The notes: a model not told the origin generated them from the letters alone. Numbered from the stretch's first letter, positions 48,101 to 57,721 are shown. The stretch: 64,000 bases of DNA from Zygosaccharomyces rouxii (GCF_000026365.1 NC_012996.1:310001-374000), one strand, 5' to 3'. Translations and numbers: made by a program.

Positions 48101-48784
48101 TTCCGAACCCAAGGATTCCTGGGTGCTTGCTCTTGAATCCCGCGTTTCTATTGGGTTGCTATCTTCATTTGGATCACCCGAGACCTTTGAATCGATATCA
48201 TCTAGGTATTGTGAAATGACACTCTCACTATTGGATTTCATCGATCGTTGTGGTAAATCGTACTGGGGTCTCCTGGGGCTCTTTACAGGTATACTCGGTG
48301 GTGTGCTCAACTCTGGTGGTAGTTCAGGTAAATCTTTCCTTAATCGTCTTTTCCTTTCTTCGTAACACTTTCTTTTGGCTAATAGTTTCTCATGACAAGA
48401 TATACAGAATAAACCTTTCCTCGTCTTTGCATATCTCAAATCCCTAATCTTACTACTACATTTACAACACTTGAAACATTCCGAACAATAAGCTTCATTC
48501 GATGATGATAATATAATTGCTAAATCATCGATCTTCTTACCACAAGATCGACATGCATCTGAGCAGTCGAAACATATCAGGGTGCCTGTGCCTAGCACAA
48601 GGAAATCGCTATCACAGCTTAAAGGTTTTTCACAACGATAACATGAAAAGCAGTGTGTATGCCAGCGATCATCACCTAGTTCATAAGCGTGCCCAGATGT
48701 AATTTCATCTTGACACCTAACACAATTTGGAAATTGGTTACCATTGGCTGTTGTAAACTCTGTAAGGGACGTACCTAAATCCAT
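45149..48784 (-). CDS. Cdc42 GTPase-activating protein, RGA1/RGA2 ancestor
   Basis: 1211 residues from the ATG at 48784 (MDLGTSLTEFTTANGNQFPN); 22 in-frame upstream codons look like leader. Two LIM domains occupy about residues 18-130 (CVRCQDEITSGHAYELGDDR and the following zinc-ligand Cys/His pairs). A long disordered region contains an acidic Asp run, a coiled coil (about 730-790) and an REQPQ repeat. The RhoGAP domain (about 1000-1205) has the arginine finger in AEGIYRKSGSQ. It restrains Cdc42 in bud-site and mating polarity. Flanking SDH6/ARO10 (YDR379-380) and ADE2 (YOR128) show it predates the RGA1 (YOR127W)/RGA2 (YDR379W) split. Confidence 0.94.
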   Translation of the reverse strand: MDLGTSLTEFTTANGNQFPNCVRCQDEITSGHAYELGDDRWHTHCFSCYRCEKPLSCDSDFLVLGTGTLICFDCSDACRSCGKKIDDLAIILSSSNEAYCSECFKCCKCSSKIRDLRYAKTRKGLFCISCHEKLLAKRKCYEERKRRLRKDLPELPPELSTPPSIPVKSPRRPQYDLPQRSMKSNSESVISQYLDDIDSKVSGDPNEDSNPIETRDSRASTQESLGSEREKVEAAKENQQDGVAAPATKGKNRHHRQVSIDDILNSTLEEPDAFGLRNSIGGLSKTPLRNQDSSEHLAKSPVRFRHGMVVNDDDDDDHEDDDDDDDDDDDQDMEEGLGQVKQRKQFQLIPDLSNDDISELTEEEEKKPLENKGLALNLPSQKKDEDTLTLGLDDVPASPPSKIKAPQSSWSETKAIPEIKSTPEKKSPPENKLTSPQPKTSVSRHTPTVKSSPRYSPKPSSSSSSIKHAHSPRQPPSSISSISTPGNPSSASTASTLQGSSTGGNNLAPNFLIAEEKSKGGGSKLGRSLSMKSKHLVHNLKSRTTGILDPKPIPSSPPSHNREKLGFSAFPSSPSNYSISDATTKAESDTHTGWGVTNEKASIPRSPSMHRTTPKGKSDSNVHSGSVSPNINHNRSTSGAELPDHRRARSHASVSSSTATNVSMYRTPPLENNPVFGKLTNSSAKSHHRNFSWQAANEVVKEEDSSASQEADITNNSESSENEHFLKKELAEAELSLRRVKLELRELESKKRHLTSDVDHLKTTKEGLTRDIEGLKSEKERYILESLGQLQHQQQREQREPHHPQREQSQREQTQREQTQREQPQREQPQREQPQREQPQNHSQQSNSTVPQQQHRQQSQQHLQTPSLTNSGLSGNKQDISIDDISPPRQADTASIARPASKPRFWKIFSGGGKQAATPTHTPQHQNYSSQPAANSSTGAASIHNGGSNNNSKLEISNPVLQNPHEFSDMKLFPITNSNSESSSRTSPSRSDGSMLYGSNLVSRCAYEQNDIPMIVTVCVSHIESNENYMKAEGIYRKSGSQLLIEDIEKAFADCYAKPSPEVLKLMSEDIHAVASVLKRYLRKLPNPVLTFQIYEPLIKLVREHRLLNTLPLKSGGNTDKNPLYLNALESVTKILKNLPREHYDLLRYLSRHISKITSYSEWNLMNLYNLSLVFAPGLIRDYNGDKDILDMKERNYIVGFLLGNYKDIFD
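46268..46385 (-). repeat. 15-bp minisatellite coding for REQPQ units
   Basis: About seven tandem 15-bp units in the RGA gene encode REQPQ/REQTQ/REQSQ. The first three units are nearly identical in DNA; the others have point changes. It lies C-terminal to the coiled coil, in a region that is otherwise Q-rich. Confidence 0.8.
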
Positions 48785-49308
48785 TTTACTGGTAAAAGGA
48801 TGAAAAAAAAAAGGTCTTGAATGAAACCAGACGTGCAGGAAAAGATGCAACTATCTAAAATTAATTTTGATCCCCTGCTAGATCTTATCCATAAGGATTC
48901 TTAAAAGTTTTTTGTAATATGTCTTCATTCTGAAACATTTTTCCTCTGTGACGAAACGAGATTCCAAGATCAACGCCTATTTTAAGCTTCACCAGCTAAC
49001 TTTAAAAATTCTTGAATGTAGGAACTTAAATTGAAGCTAAATCCCAACAAAGTATTCAAATTGGTGAATTCGTCTCACGTCGTCATCTTGAGCTTTCAAA
49101 TCCTACTTTTGGTGTTAAAATCGCTGGTATACGCGTAGAGGAAGACACAGGCTCTTGAAACAACCAGTATTATACTATAACACTATACTGAATACCGTAT
49201 ACTTACAAACTACATAAGTTATCCGAGTAACACATACAAATTAATAAAAATTAGAAGAAAAAAAAAAAAAAAGGAAAAAAAAGCACACAAATACGGCAAC
49301 ATACGATC
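48785..49308. other. Intergenic region between CBF1 and the RGA gene
   Basis: About 520 bp with the promoter of the RGA gene and the CBF1 terminator side. A 14-15 bp A-run lies at about 49258-49272. No supported gene. Confidence 0.4.
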
Positions 49309-50262
49309 TCAGTTCTCGTTACTCGTTTCCACCTCAATTCCAGCCTCCTTTAGCTTTTGTCTCAAGGATTCAATTTCTTTATAGGCTCTACCTAATTCGT
49401 CTTGTAACCTTTCATTGGCAGTCGACAGTCTTGATTGGTTTTGTTCACTCAGTAATTTCTGTAGAGTCCATTTGTCAATATTTGCACTTTCAGTTTCTTT
49501 CAATTTTTGGATATATTCAGCTGCTCTCGCCAGTACTGTCGCCTTACTAGACTCTTTAACAGGTAGCAATTCGCTTAACTTATTAATTGCAGTATTGATA
49601 TTTTCACGCCGACGTCTTTCCACTTCCTTGTGAGAATCCTTACGCTGTTTCCTCCATTCATCTGAGCCCGTAGCTGCTGGAGCACGTCTTGCACGCCTTG
49701 CAAACATCTTCTTCTCATCATCGTCGACATCGTCATCAGCGCCGGCTGCATCTTCCAAGTCTACATCTGCAGACCCACTACCACTACGTGCAGAGGTGTT
49801 ACCACCAAGACCACTCTTGATAGATCCACTACTACGTCTGTGTGATTGCTTACCGCGATTTTCATCATCATCGTCCTCAGGAACGTGGTCTGGATCCTTT
49901 ATTTGGTCATCGACATCCTCCTCCTCTTCCTCATCTTCCTCTTCGTCTTCACCACCTTCGTTGTCACCAGCTCCACCTTCAGCACCGGTATGCGCATGCA
50001 CACCAGCACTTCCGTGATTCTCTGCACCTTCATCGTCATCGTCATCGTCACCGGCACCACCTGACTTGCCCTCATCACCAGGATGTTGAATCAAATCACC
50101 ATAGGCTGCATGCGCAACAGCAGCAGCTGTAGCTGCTGTCTCGTACTGTTGTGAGCCACTCTGTGCTTCACCTTCGTTCAAAAGCGCAGCATCAATGTTA
50201 TCGTCCTGTTTTTGTCTCTTGATAGACTCGTCGTCCTCTTCACCGTGTTCCCTCTTTGACAT
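49309..50262 (-). CDS. CBF1: bHLH-zipper factor Cbf1
   Basis: 317 residues (S. cerevisiae Cbf1 is 351). The bHLH is at about residues 202-255 (KQRKDSHKEVERRRRENINT) with His211, Glu215 and Arg219, the residues that read CACGTG. The second helix KATVLARAAEYIQKLKE and a leucine-zipper-like coil end the protein. The N-terminal part is strongly acidic (Asp/Glu runs at residues 72-133). Cbf1 binds centromere element CDEI and sulfur-gene promoters with Met4/Met28. A CACGTG site 62 bp upstream of its ATG suggests autoregulation. Confidence 0.96.
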   Translation of the reverse strand: MSKREHGEEDDESIKRQKQDDNIDAALLNEGEAQSGSQQYETAATAAAVAHAAYGDLIQHPGDEGKSGGAGDDDDDDEGAENHGSAGVHAHTGAEGGAGDNEGGEDEEEDEEEEEDVDDQIKDPDHVPEDDDDENRGKQSHRRSSGSIKSGLGGNTSARSGSGSADVDLEDAAGADDDVDDDEKKMFARRARRAPAATGSDEWRKQRKDSHKEVERRRRENINTAINKLSELLPVKESSKATVLARAAEYIQKLKETESANIDKWTLQKLLSEQNQSRLSTANERLQDELGRAYKEIESLRQKLKEAGIEVETSNEN

Positions 50263-50323
50263 ACTAAGCAGTTGCTTGTTATCCTTATTGTATCTTTTGG
50301 TTGTGTGTTTGAAACGTGAAAAC

Positions 50324-50329
50324 CACGTG
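50324..50329. promoter_or_regulatory. CACGTG site in the CBF1 promoter
   Basis: The motif reads CCACGTGG and is centred about 64 bp upstream of the CBF1 start. It is a candidate site for Cbf1 itself. Confidence 0.5.
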
Positions 50330-50634
50330 GAGTAATCCTTGTTGCCTTTTTATACTAAAAAATTTGACAAATGATCAAATGGGGGTTCAAATTTTTGTTG
50401 TGTTCACAAGGTTCATGTGCTTTGATGGCTTTTCACTTCTTAGTAAGAAACACTAACCCATCACCCTTTCAACAAATGATGTTTGCGATTCCCATTAGGT
50501 TAATAACTACGGCGACACGAACGACGTAAATGGAAATAAAAAAAAAAAAAAAAAAAAGGCACTCGTCGCGATGGGCATGTGCCAGCATCAACAGTCGTAG
50601 CCTGTAAGGTATATCGTCAGCACGTCCCGTGAGA

Positions 50635-52545
50635 TTAGCGTGATGACATGGCTCTTGCAGACGACGAAGGTGCTATGCTTGCAGGCACTTCCAGGTGGTT
50701 GTGTTGTAGACGACGCTTCTTGGGTCGAGAGGTAGCTTGGCTGCGTAGTGAGACTGATGAATTCTGATGGGCCATTGAGGTGCTCTGTTGAATGCTGTGG
50801 TTACTGCTTGACACGGAAATATCGCTCATCTTTCTTGTAATTTGAGCAATGTTATTATGGGCTGAGGGAGCGGTTGGTGATTCCGCGATGTCTACCATAG
50901 ATCTTGGCTTTGTAGGTTCTTCAGCCGAGGGGCCACTTGTGTTTATAGAACCGGCAGTACCATTCGTACTTATCTGAGAAGCGGGTGCTCTTAGCTCAGG
51001 TGCGTTCAATGTAGGTTCTTCCTCTGGATCCACGCAGGTTTCGATGGATTGGAACCATGGGTCGTTGAATAGGTCTTCCATTGTGTAACGAGTTGATGCC
51101 TTAGGGTCAGCCAACCTCCAGGCTACTCTAGCAGCATCTGAACTGTTAAAATTGCGTGCTAAAAGGTATTCGGCACCTGGACCTGGTCTATGACAGCCCT
51201 TGTCTCTAAAATGGGAATTTTGGTAATGGACGTACTGTTCGTATGCGGTCGCATAGTCTCTGTATCTCGAATCCACATTACAGGATTCGAAAAATGGCAG
51301 GACATTGTTCACTAGTGACATTAAAATGATACCCAGAGCGTATGAATCCATAAGCAGTGGGTCAAAAGGTTTTTGAGCAGATTGGGGGAAATTTTTCTTC
51401 GAATCATAGACCATTACCTCTGGAGGTGCATATGGTGAGGAACCGATCATACCTTCGCAGGTCTTGACGGGGCTGTTGGGATCCTGGGGATCAGTATGAT
51501 ACCAATCAGAAATACCAAAATCTGTCAATTTACAAACACCATCGTGAGTCAGTAGGACGTTTTCAGGTTTCAAATCTCTGTGAGCAATACCTTGCTCGTG
51601 ACAAAACTTGACACCATTGGCAATTTGTTTGAAGATACAATATTTTTCTGATAATGGCACAGTACGCCATCCGCTTCTTTCCATTAATTGAAATAAATCT
51701 TTGGCACAAATCTCAATGACAAATCCCCAACCGCGAGTTGTGTATGTCGTCGTAGGAACTTTAACCAAACAGTATGTGTTGGCAACGTGAACACTATGTG
51801 AAAGATGCTTACCGATCACGAATTCTTTGGAACAGCGTTTGTAAAATTTCTCAGGGGTTTCATCATAAATCATGTTTAATTTCTTGAGTGCATATAGATT
51901 CCTGGGATGATGAGAGCTACGAATCTTACGCACCTCACTAGACCCACCTGATCCTAACGCTTGATTATCACTATCGAAAGTAAAATTATCCGTTAAGGCA
52001 ACGCTAATTTGCTTCATATCCTCAGGTAAAAAGCCATTTGGGTCTGAAATCGGTAGTGGTAGAACTCTGACATGGGCATCACCATCATGCATGTAAAAAC
52101 TCAAATCGTTGTTCCCATGTCCGCCATTCATAGATCCACCATTTCTTGGATTGTTTAGCCCGTAGGGGTTATAAACCATCTTCTCATGACTCAGGACTGG
52201 ATGCGAAGCTTGACGAGCAGGATGTTTCTTGTCACTTGAGTGGGTATTCCTACGTGCAGGCACCCCTGAACGTTGTGGATCTTGATGTGCAGCAAAGGGA
52301 TTATGATTATGAGCCATTATGTTTTGTAAAGATGCTGAGGAGTTCGCAGGTTTCAGATTATGAGGTGCATTAGGCACTGGTGTCCCTTTCTTAGAGGCAA
52401 ATGATGCTGATCTATTACGACCATTTTTGTCTGGTGAATCCGCTCTTGATGAACCCCCACTTGCATGATTCTTACCTTCAGCGTGTTCTTTCAACTTTTT
52501 ACCTAACGCTCTAAATGGGTTCATAGATTCAGCTTTTTGCGGCAT
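50635..52545 (-). CDS. PTK2: Ser/Thr kinase of the PTK1/PTK2 (Npr1-related) family
   Basis: 636 residues. The kinase domain spans about 190-495: glycine loop LGSGGSSEV, VAIK-type Lys in LYALKKL, catalytic loop IAHRDLKPEN, DFG in KLTDFGIS, and APE in SSPYAPPEVMV. The N-terminus is basic and Ser-rich, the C-terminus disordered. Ptk2 activates the plasma-membrane H+-ATPase Pma1 and affects polyamine and ion uptake. Placement between CBF1 (YJR060W) and PEX1 (YKL197C) fits both PTK2 (YJR059W) and PTK1 (YKL198C), so this is their unduplicated ancestor. Confidence 0.88.
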   Translation of the reverse strand: MPQKAESMNPFRALGKKLKEHAEGKNHASGGSSRADSPDKNGRNRSASFASKKGTPVPNAPHNLKPANSSASLQNIMAHNHNPFAAHQDPQRSGVPARRNTHSSDKKHPARQASHPVLSHEKMVYNPYGLNNPRNGGSMNGGHGNNDLSFYMHDGDAHVRVLPLPISDPNGFLPEDMKQISVALTDNFTFDSDNQALGSGGSSEVRKIRSSHHPRNLYALKKLNMIYDETPEKFYKRCSKEFVIGKHLSHSVHVANTYCLVKVPTTTYTTRGWGFVIEICAKDLFQLMERSGWRTVPLSEKYCIFKQIANGVKFCHEQGIAHRDLKPENVLLTHDGVCKLTDFGISDWYHTDPQDPNSPVKTCEGMIGSSPYAPPEVMVYDSKKNFPQSAQKPFDPLLMDSYALGIILMSLVNNVLPFFESCNVDSRYRDYATAYEQYVHYQNSHFRDKGCHRPGPGAEYLLARNFNSSDAARVAWRLADPKASTRYTMEDLFNDPWFQSIETCVDPEEEPTLNAPELRAPASQISTNGTAGSINTSGPSAEEPTKPRSMVDIAESPTAPSAHNNIAQITRKMSDISVSSSNHSIQQSTSMAHQNSSVSLRSQATSRPKKRRLQHNHLEVPASIAPSSSARAMSSR

Positions 52546-52759
52546 ATTGGCTCTATGGTGTGCTATATCGTAAAAGGTGTAATATACTGAGTAGGTATAG
52601 TTAGAATCGTTGTAGATTATGAGTTAATAGTTATGATTTATCGCTCTAAACCACCCCACCGCTAAGTTATCCAAAGACCCTGTGAAAACAGTTGAAAATT
52701 TGCCAAAAAATGAAGCAGACACTACCAATGACAATGATAATACTTCCCAACGATTAGAG

Positions 52760-52897
52760 ATGATTAAAAGGCCTATTACGTACCCTGTCTACTGGCAAAT
52801 GTTGAAACTTTTAAGTTTTAGTTATAAGTGCAAACGAATTCCTAATGCGTCGAATACAAATTTTTTGAATAAACTACAAGAACATGTGCAAGACTAG
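52760..52897 (+). CDS. Candidate small ORF (45 residues)
   Basis: ATG to TAG encodes MIKRPITYPVYWQMLKLLSF followed by a Lys/Asn-rich tail ending LQEHVQD. The frame is open 26 codons further upstream but has no earlier ATG there. A basic N-terminus and an amphipathic aromatic stretch make it look plausible, but I do not recognise a family. It stands alone between PTK2 and the convergent end of PEX1. Confidence 0.35.
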   Translation: MIKRPITYPVYWQMLKLLSFSYKCKRIPNASNTNFLNKLQEHVQD

Positions 52898-53003
52898 TAT
52901 TACAAGTTATAGAAACCACCTCGTGGGTTTTTTAGGCCTCTTTCTTGATCCTGGCTTATGGCCTTTTAGTTAAATTTGACAACTATGTTAACTATTATTC
53001 TGG

Positions 53004-56000
53004 TCATGCTAAGCTGGTTCTTGTACCGGTTTCCACGGAACCCTCGCCGTTGGGCATCTGCCCATCACGGTTGTCTTGGAAACGGTCATAGATGGACCGT
53101 AATTTGTATAACTCGTGCGTGGAAATGCTTGATTTAGTCTCTTTAGCGGCATCCAGGAGGTCTTTCAAGGATATCTTTGGTTTAGGTAATTTTTGATCTG
53201 TGGTCCCTTTACCATACTGTAAGTCACTATTCTGCTTCGAGGTGAATAACCGTACATTCTGTAACAAAGAGGACGGATCCCCGCCATTTATCACCGAATG
53301 AACTATATCTTGAGTTGAATCTTTGTCCTGATTTTGATCAGCTTCTTGTGATTTTTCATGCTCATCTAACTCTCTGTGTACTGCTTTCAAATATGCGCTG
53401 TAACATAAACCTTGTAAATCTGCACCTGTATGTCCCTCTGTTTGTTGTGCAACTGGATACAAATCTGTTCCCTGTAAGATATCCATCTTGGAAGTTATAG
53501 CCCTTAAAATATCATGACGATCTACTAAACTGGGTATATTGCACAACACACTTTTGTCGATTCTACCAGGTCTAAGTAGTGCAGGGTCGATCAGGTCCGG
53601 CCTGCTCGTTGCCGCTAACACATAGACACCATCGAGACCTTCTACACCATCCATTTGGGTTAAAAGTTGATTAACGATTCGGTCAGTAACACCAGTAGAA
53701 TCATGGCCTCTTTTGGGGGCAATGGAGTCAAATTCATCAAAGAATAAAATACAAGGTTTAACACTTTGGGCTCTTTCAAACAATTCACGCACATTTTGCT
53801 CACTGGCGCCAATGTATTTATCTAAGATTTCTGGACCTTTGACAGTAATAAAGTTAAGACCACATTGTTGAGCCACTGCGCTTGCCAACAGAGTCTTACC
53901 ACAGCCTGGGTATCCATATAATAGAACACCTGAACGTAGTTGTAGGGGACAGTTGGCAAAAATGGGCGCATACTTAACCGGCCACTCCAATGTTTCCAAA
54001 AGCAATCGCTTTGGTGCTTTCAGAGCTCCAATATCGTCCCATTTTACGCCTGTACTCTTTGTCAATTTAACGCCTTGTAATGAAGACGGAGTAAAACTCT
54101 TTAAGGTCTCTTGAAATAACTTTTTGTCAAGCAATCCCTCAGAATTTTGATGACTTTGAAGAATTGTCAGATTGTAAAACATCTTTTCCACTAATAACTC
54201 AAGATCTAGAGGTGAATATCCCTCTGTCTCCAATGCTATATCACGAAATTGTAAGTCGTCAGCTAACTCCGTATGAGTCTTTTTGATAAAAAATTGAATC
54301 ATATTAGTTCTACCATCAGTATCTAGCGCCTTGATCTTGAAGGTTTCACTAACAAAATGTTTATCGAAAAAGCTTCCATTCAATTCATGCTTATTCTTAT
54401 CACAAATAACTACACGAACAGCCTCAGAATTCTTTCTTGAAATCATTTGGATGCCATGAATTAGAGTCATTGCCAGTTTAGTAGATGTGGGGCCACCTCT
54501 TTGCAATTGTGCCTGTTGTTGGGGATCCTCTGATTTCATGTTGGGGAACAACGTGCTAGCATTATCCAACAATAGTACGGAAGGGCCGTGCCAATAGCAG
54601 AGAGAACAACAGTCCTGTAAAAACTGTTTCATACGAGTCAAATTCGATGATTCCATTAGAGAATCACAATCCACATATTTCACATATTTCCCATGTTTTA
54701 GTATAAGTTCCTTAGCTAATTGTTGCAATAACGTAGTCTTACCCATACCACTTCCACCTTCTAACATTGCACAACTGGAGGGAGTTACTGGCAATGTCAA
54801 AAAATTGGACAATTGCTTGATGAGATCGGTGGTTACAAGGCTATCTAACTCCATAGATTTCTTGACAAAAGTACTTCCTTCTAATTTATAATTTAATTCA
54901 TTGAGGGGTAATTTTACTTCTTCCAATGGCAAGTATTGCCAATTATCACCAATTGGATTCTCATTAAAATCTGTTATTATGGGATGCTTACCACTATTTT
55001 CTACAAGCAATTCAATGGTTACATTTTCCTTTGCAAAAATCATTTTATGAGTTAGGACAGTTGTCTGTAATTTGCCCATTAGATCAAGGATGGTCTGTGA
55101 GGGTCCCTTTTGCAAATTGGAAGAATGTAGCACTCGACGTTTATCCCTTTTAGCGGCTTCTTCTTCACTTACTAGAGATTTCACCAATACTTTCACAGAA
55201 TTTGAAGAATCATTTGCGAAATTCTGACCAAGACAAAATTCTATCTTCAGTTTGATCCCATTTTCAGGAGCAGTACAGAGACAATCCCATACCAGTGGCG
55301 AAAGCATTATGTGACCAGACGGTACCGTACCGTCTATTGCCACTGTACATGCAATATCACTTGCATATTTGCCAGATGCTTTCTTAAGCGCCTGAAGATG
55401 CTTCATGTCAAGAGAATTGTAAAGAATAGAGACTAATGCGTATTCAGATTCTAACTCACCAGGATGAACCCTTGCTTGTAAGCCTTGTAATTCCGTACTA
55501 TCAGTAGTGATAATGGTTCTCCTCAATCTAGCTACGGTATCCATTGGTTTGTTCAATTCTCTGGCTTTAACATTTTCCACTGGATGTCTAGCTCTGTTCT
55601 CTCTCGGAGCTATAACAATCAAAGAACCAGTATTGATTCTTGCTGACTTTAGAGTTTCTGGAAATATTCTGTTAATTCTGAACTTCGATACCACATTATC
55701 TATATAACATATCAACACTTCCCCTACAGTGACTATCCTCGTCTGGTGTAAAATTTCATCTTGGAAAAACATTGAATTACTCTCGATAATTTCCCAATCG
55801 TCACTACTCTCTGGCTCTACATGGACCTCAGTAGCAGTCTGACTAGCTCCATATTTACAAATAGTCAAATCCACTAGAGAACCCATCACTAATCCAAATT
55901 CTCTGGCCAAAATAGGATTTATATCAATGGTAGATTGCCCATTAGCATATCCCTGTGATTCGTATCCATCCCATCCAGTGTGTAGGATTTCTTTACTTTC

Positions 56001-56159
56001 TCTAACGATACTGATACCAAACTCTTGTATGGAAATACCTGTAGATTCTAATGTTTGTACTATGGAACTGGGCAATCGAACGAAATTTCCCTTGATATCA
56101 TTGGCAGATACGACCCTTATACCGGAGAAATGAAGTTCACCAGCTTTAGATGCGGTCAT
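53004..56159 (-). CDS. PEX1: Peroxisomal AAA ATPase Pex1
   Basis: 1051 residues (S. cerevisiae Pex1 is 1043). With Pex6 it extracts ubiquitinated Pex5 from the peroxisomal membrane. The N-terminal double-psi-barrel region (to about 180) is followed by the D1 AAA module with a degenerate P-loop LEGGSGMGKTTLLQ (about residue 473) and the active D2 module: Walker A GYPGCGKTLLAS (about 750), Walker B LFFDEFDSIAPKRG (about 809) and the second region of homology AATSRPDLIDPALLRPGRID. The C-terminal tail is variable. Divergent from APS2 across a 177-bp promoter with a TATATATA tract. Confidence 0.97.
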   Translation of the reverse strand: MTASKAGELHFSGIRVVSANDIKGNFVRLPSSIVQTLESTGISIQEFGISIVRESKEILHTGWDGYESQGYANGQSTIDINPILAREFGLVMGSLVDLTICKYGASQTATEVHVEPESSDDWEIIESNSMFFQDEILHQTRIVTVGEVLICYIDNVVSKFRINRIFPETLKSARINTGSLIVIAPRENRARHPVENVKARELNKPMDTVARLRRTIITTDSTELQGLQARVHPGELESEYALVSILYNSLDMKHLQALKKASGKYASDIACTVAIDGTVPSGHIMLSPLVWDCLCTAPENGIKLKIEFCLGQNFANDSSNSVKVLVKSLVSEEEAAKRDKRRVLHSSNLQKGPSQTILDLMGKLQTTVLTHKMIFAKENVTIELLVENSGKHPIITDFNENPIGDNWQYLPLEEVKLPLNELNYKLEGSTFVKKSMELDSLVTTDLIKQLSNFLTLPVTPSSCAMLEGGSGMGKTTLLQQLAKELILKHGKYVKYVDCDSLMESSNLTRMKQFLQDCCSLCYWHGPSVLLLDNASTLFPNMKSEDPQQQAQLQRGGPTSTKLAMTLIHGIQMISRKNSEAVRVVICDKNKHELNGSFFDKHFVSETFKIKALDTDGRTNMIQFFIKKTHTELADDLQFRDIALETEGYSPLDLELLVEKMFYNLTILQSHQNSEGLLDKKLFQETLKSFTPSSLQGVKLTKSTGVKWDDIGALKAPKRLLLETLEWPVKYAPIFANCPLQLRSGVLLYGYPGCGKTLLASAVAQQCGLNFITVKGPEILDKYIGASEQNVRELFERAQSVKPCILFFDEFDSIAPKRGHDSTGVTDRIVNQLLTQMDGVEGLDGVYVLAATSRPDLIDPALLRPGRIDKSVLCNIPSLVDRHDILRAITSKMDILQGTDLYPVAQQTEGHTGADLQGLCYSAYLKAVHRELDEHEKSQEADQNQDKDSTQDIVHSVINGGDPSSLLQNVRLFTSKQNSDLQYGKGTTDQKLPKPKISLKDLLDAAKETKSSISTHELYKLRSIYDRFQDNRDGQMPNGEGSVETGTRTSLA

Positions 56160-56336
56160 TAGGGATGTATTTCCTCTGACACGCTTGATTCAATTTCAGT
56201 TCACTGGATTCCGTTATCTCAAGCTTCGGGTTAAGTGCTTAAGAGTTTACTGAAAACTTCAAGATACATATATATATACATATGCGGGTGTGGATGATCG
56301 AAAGCTGAAGTGCTGCCCATTGTAACATTATTGGTC

Positions 56337-56780
56337 ATGGCCATTAAATTTATATTATGCTTCAACAAGCAAGGTATTGTTAGGTTGGTAAGATGGTTTG
56401 AGCTTTCCGCTAGTGAAGCTCAAAGAACACAAGACGTAATGGTTCAGATATATCGACTGATATCCTCGAGAGACCATAAGCACCAGAGTAATTTCGTTGA
56501 ATTCTCAGATTCTACCAAACTAGTCTACAAGAGGTATGCGGGACTCTTTTTCGTGATGGGGGTAGGACTTCAAGATGAAGAACCCATATATCTTTCACAC
56601 ATCCATCTATTCGTTGAAGTCCTGGATGCATTTTTCGGTAATGTCTGTGAATTGGATATTGTATTCAATTTCTATAAGGCATATATGGTGATGGATGAGA
56701 TGTTTATAGGTGGTGAAATTCAAGAGATATCCAAGGATATGCTTCTTGAACGTTTAAGTACAATGGATAGATTGGAGTAG
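56337..56780 (+). CDS. APS2: AP-2 sigma subunit
   Basis: 147 residues from the ATG at 56337 (MAIKFILCFNKQGIVRLVRW), identical in length to S. cerevisiae Aps2 (YJR058C); the frame is open nine codons upstream but the longin fold begins here. The blocks RLISSRDHKHQSNFVEFSDS, LSHIHLFVEVLDAFFGNVCE and FIGGEIQEISKDMLLERL are nearly invariant in sigma-2. It is the small chain of the AP-2 clathrin adaptor at the plasma membrane. Convergent with CDC8, only 11 bp apart. Confidence 0.97.
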   Translation: MAIKFILCFNKQGIVRLVRWFELSASEAQRTQDVMVQIYRLISSRDHKHQSNFVEFSDSTKLVYKRYAGLFFVMGVGLQDEEPIYLSHIHLFVEVLDAFFGNVCELDIVFNFYKAYMVMDEMFIGGEIQEISKDMLLERLSTMDRLE

Positions 56781-56791
56781 ATTAAATTAGA

Positions 56792-57448
56792 TTAGAAAAA
56801 TGCAAAATCCGTGGGGGGTTCGTTTTGTAATTTACGATTGACTATTTCCCAAATGGTTATAGATACTTGATCAATGGATTGGTTAGTCACATTAATCATT
56901 TGGAGACGATTGCTGTCTGTCCCTTGTGAGTAATTCTCCAAACGCTCAAGTACACGATAGAATTGATCTCTAACCTTTTCTTGAAATGCTAAACTTTCAT
57001 ATCTTTCTTGGCCAAATCCTTCTCTGGAAGCAGTATCAAGTGAATCTCTGTTGGATAGGAAGAACAACAGGTCAGGTTTGATCAATCCTTTATCAGGTTG
57101 AATGCACCAGTCAAAATCCATTCCATCTATACCCTTGGCCAGTGAATATGCAATTCCTGAATACACATAACGATCCATAATAACATGTTTTCCACTGAGT
57201 AAAGTGTTTTGCAAGCTTTGAGACAGTTCCCAACGGTTTGCAGAGAACAAAAGATGAATTGATTGATCTGGAAGTTGGAAACTCTCATCTGTTAAGTATC
57301 TGTTAATCAATTGGCCAATGGGGGTTGTCCTATCGGGAAATTTAACCAGCTCTGCATTAGGCTTCAATTTGTCTAGTAAAATTGAAGCCTGAGTAGATTT
57401 ACCAGTACGATCCAAACCTTCTACCAGTATCAAAAGACCTCTTGCCAT
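56792..57448 (-). CDS. CDC8: Thymidylate kinase
   Basis: 218 residues (S. cerevisiae Cdc8 is 216). It phosphorylates dTMP to dTDP and is essential for DNA synthesis. The P-loop EGLDRTGKSTQ, the dTMP-binding FPDRTTPIG and the DR(Y/x) motif VIMDRYVYSGIAYS are present, and the LID region includes SREGFGQERYE. No MCB (ACGCGT) element is visible in its upstream region. Convergent with APS2. Confidence 0.97.
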   Translation of the reverse strand: MARGLLILVEGLDRTGKSTQASILLDKLKPNAELVKFPDRTTPIGQLINRYLTDESFQLPDQSIHLLFSANRWELSQSLQNTLLSGKHVIMDRYVYSGIAYSLAKGIDGMDFDWCIQPDKGLIKPDLLFFLSNRDSLDTASREGFGQERYESLAFQEKVRDQFYRVLERLENYSQGTDSNRLQMINVTNQSIDQVSITIWEIVNRKLQNEPPTDFAFF

Positions 57449-57721
57449 CTTGTATCACCACCCTCTGTGTAGTGAGTGATGACTGGATTGTTAACCGGTA
57501 GTGATGAGCGAGCTGTAAAAATAACGAATTTGCGAGCTCTTGTACCCAGAAGAGCCACCCAATGGTTAGAAAAGATAACTAATCAGTACATCATACCTTA
57601 CCAGAACGTAGACCTTCAATACACGGAGTAGTACCCATTATACCAGCGGTTAATAGATCCTCGTGCCTATTTCCATATTTTTGTACCACCTTTTCTTCAC
57701 TGCCTCTCAACAGTTGAATAC

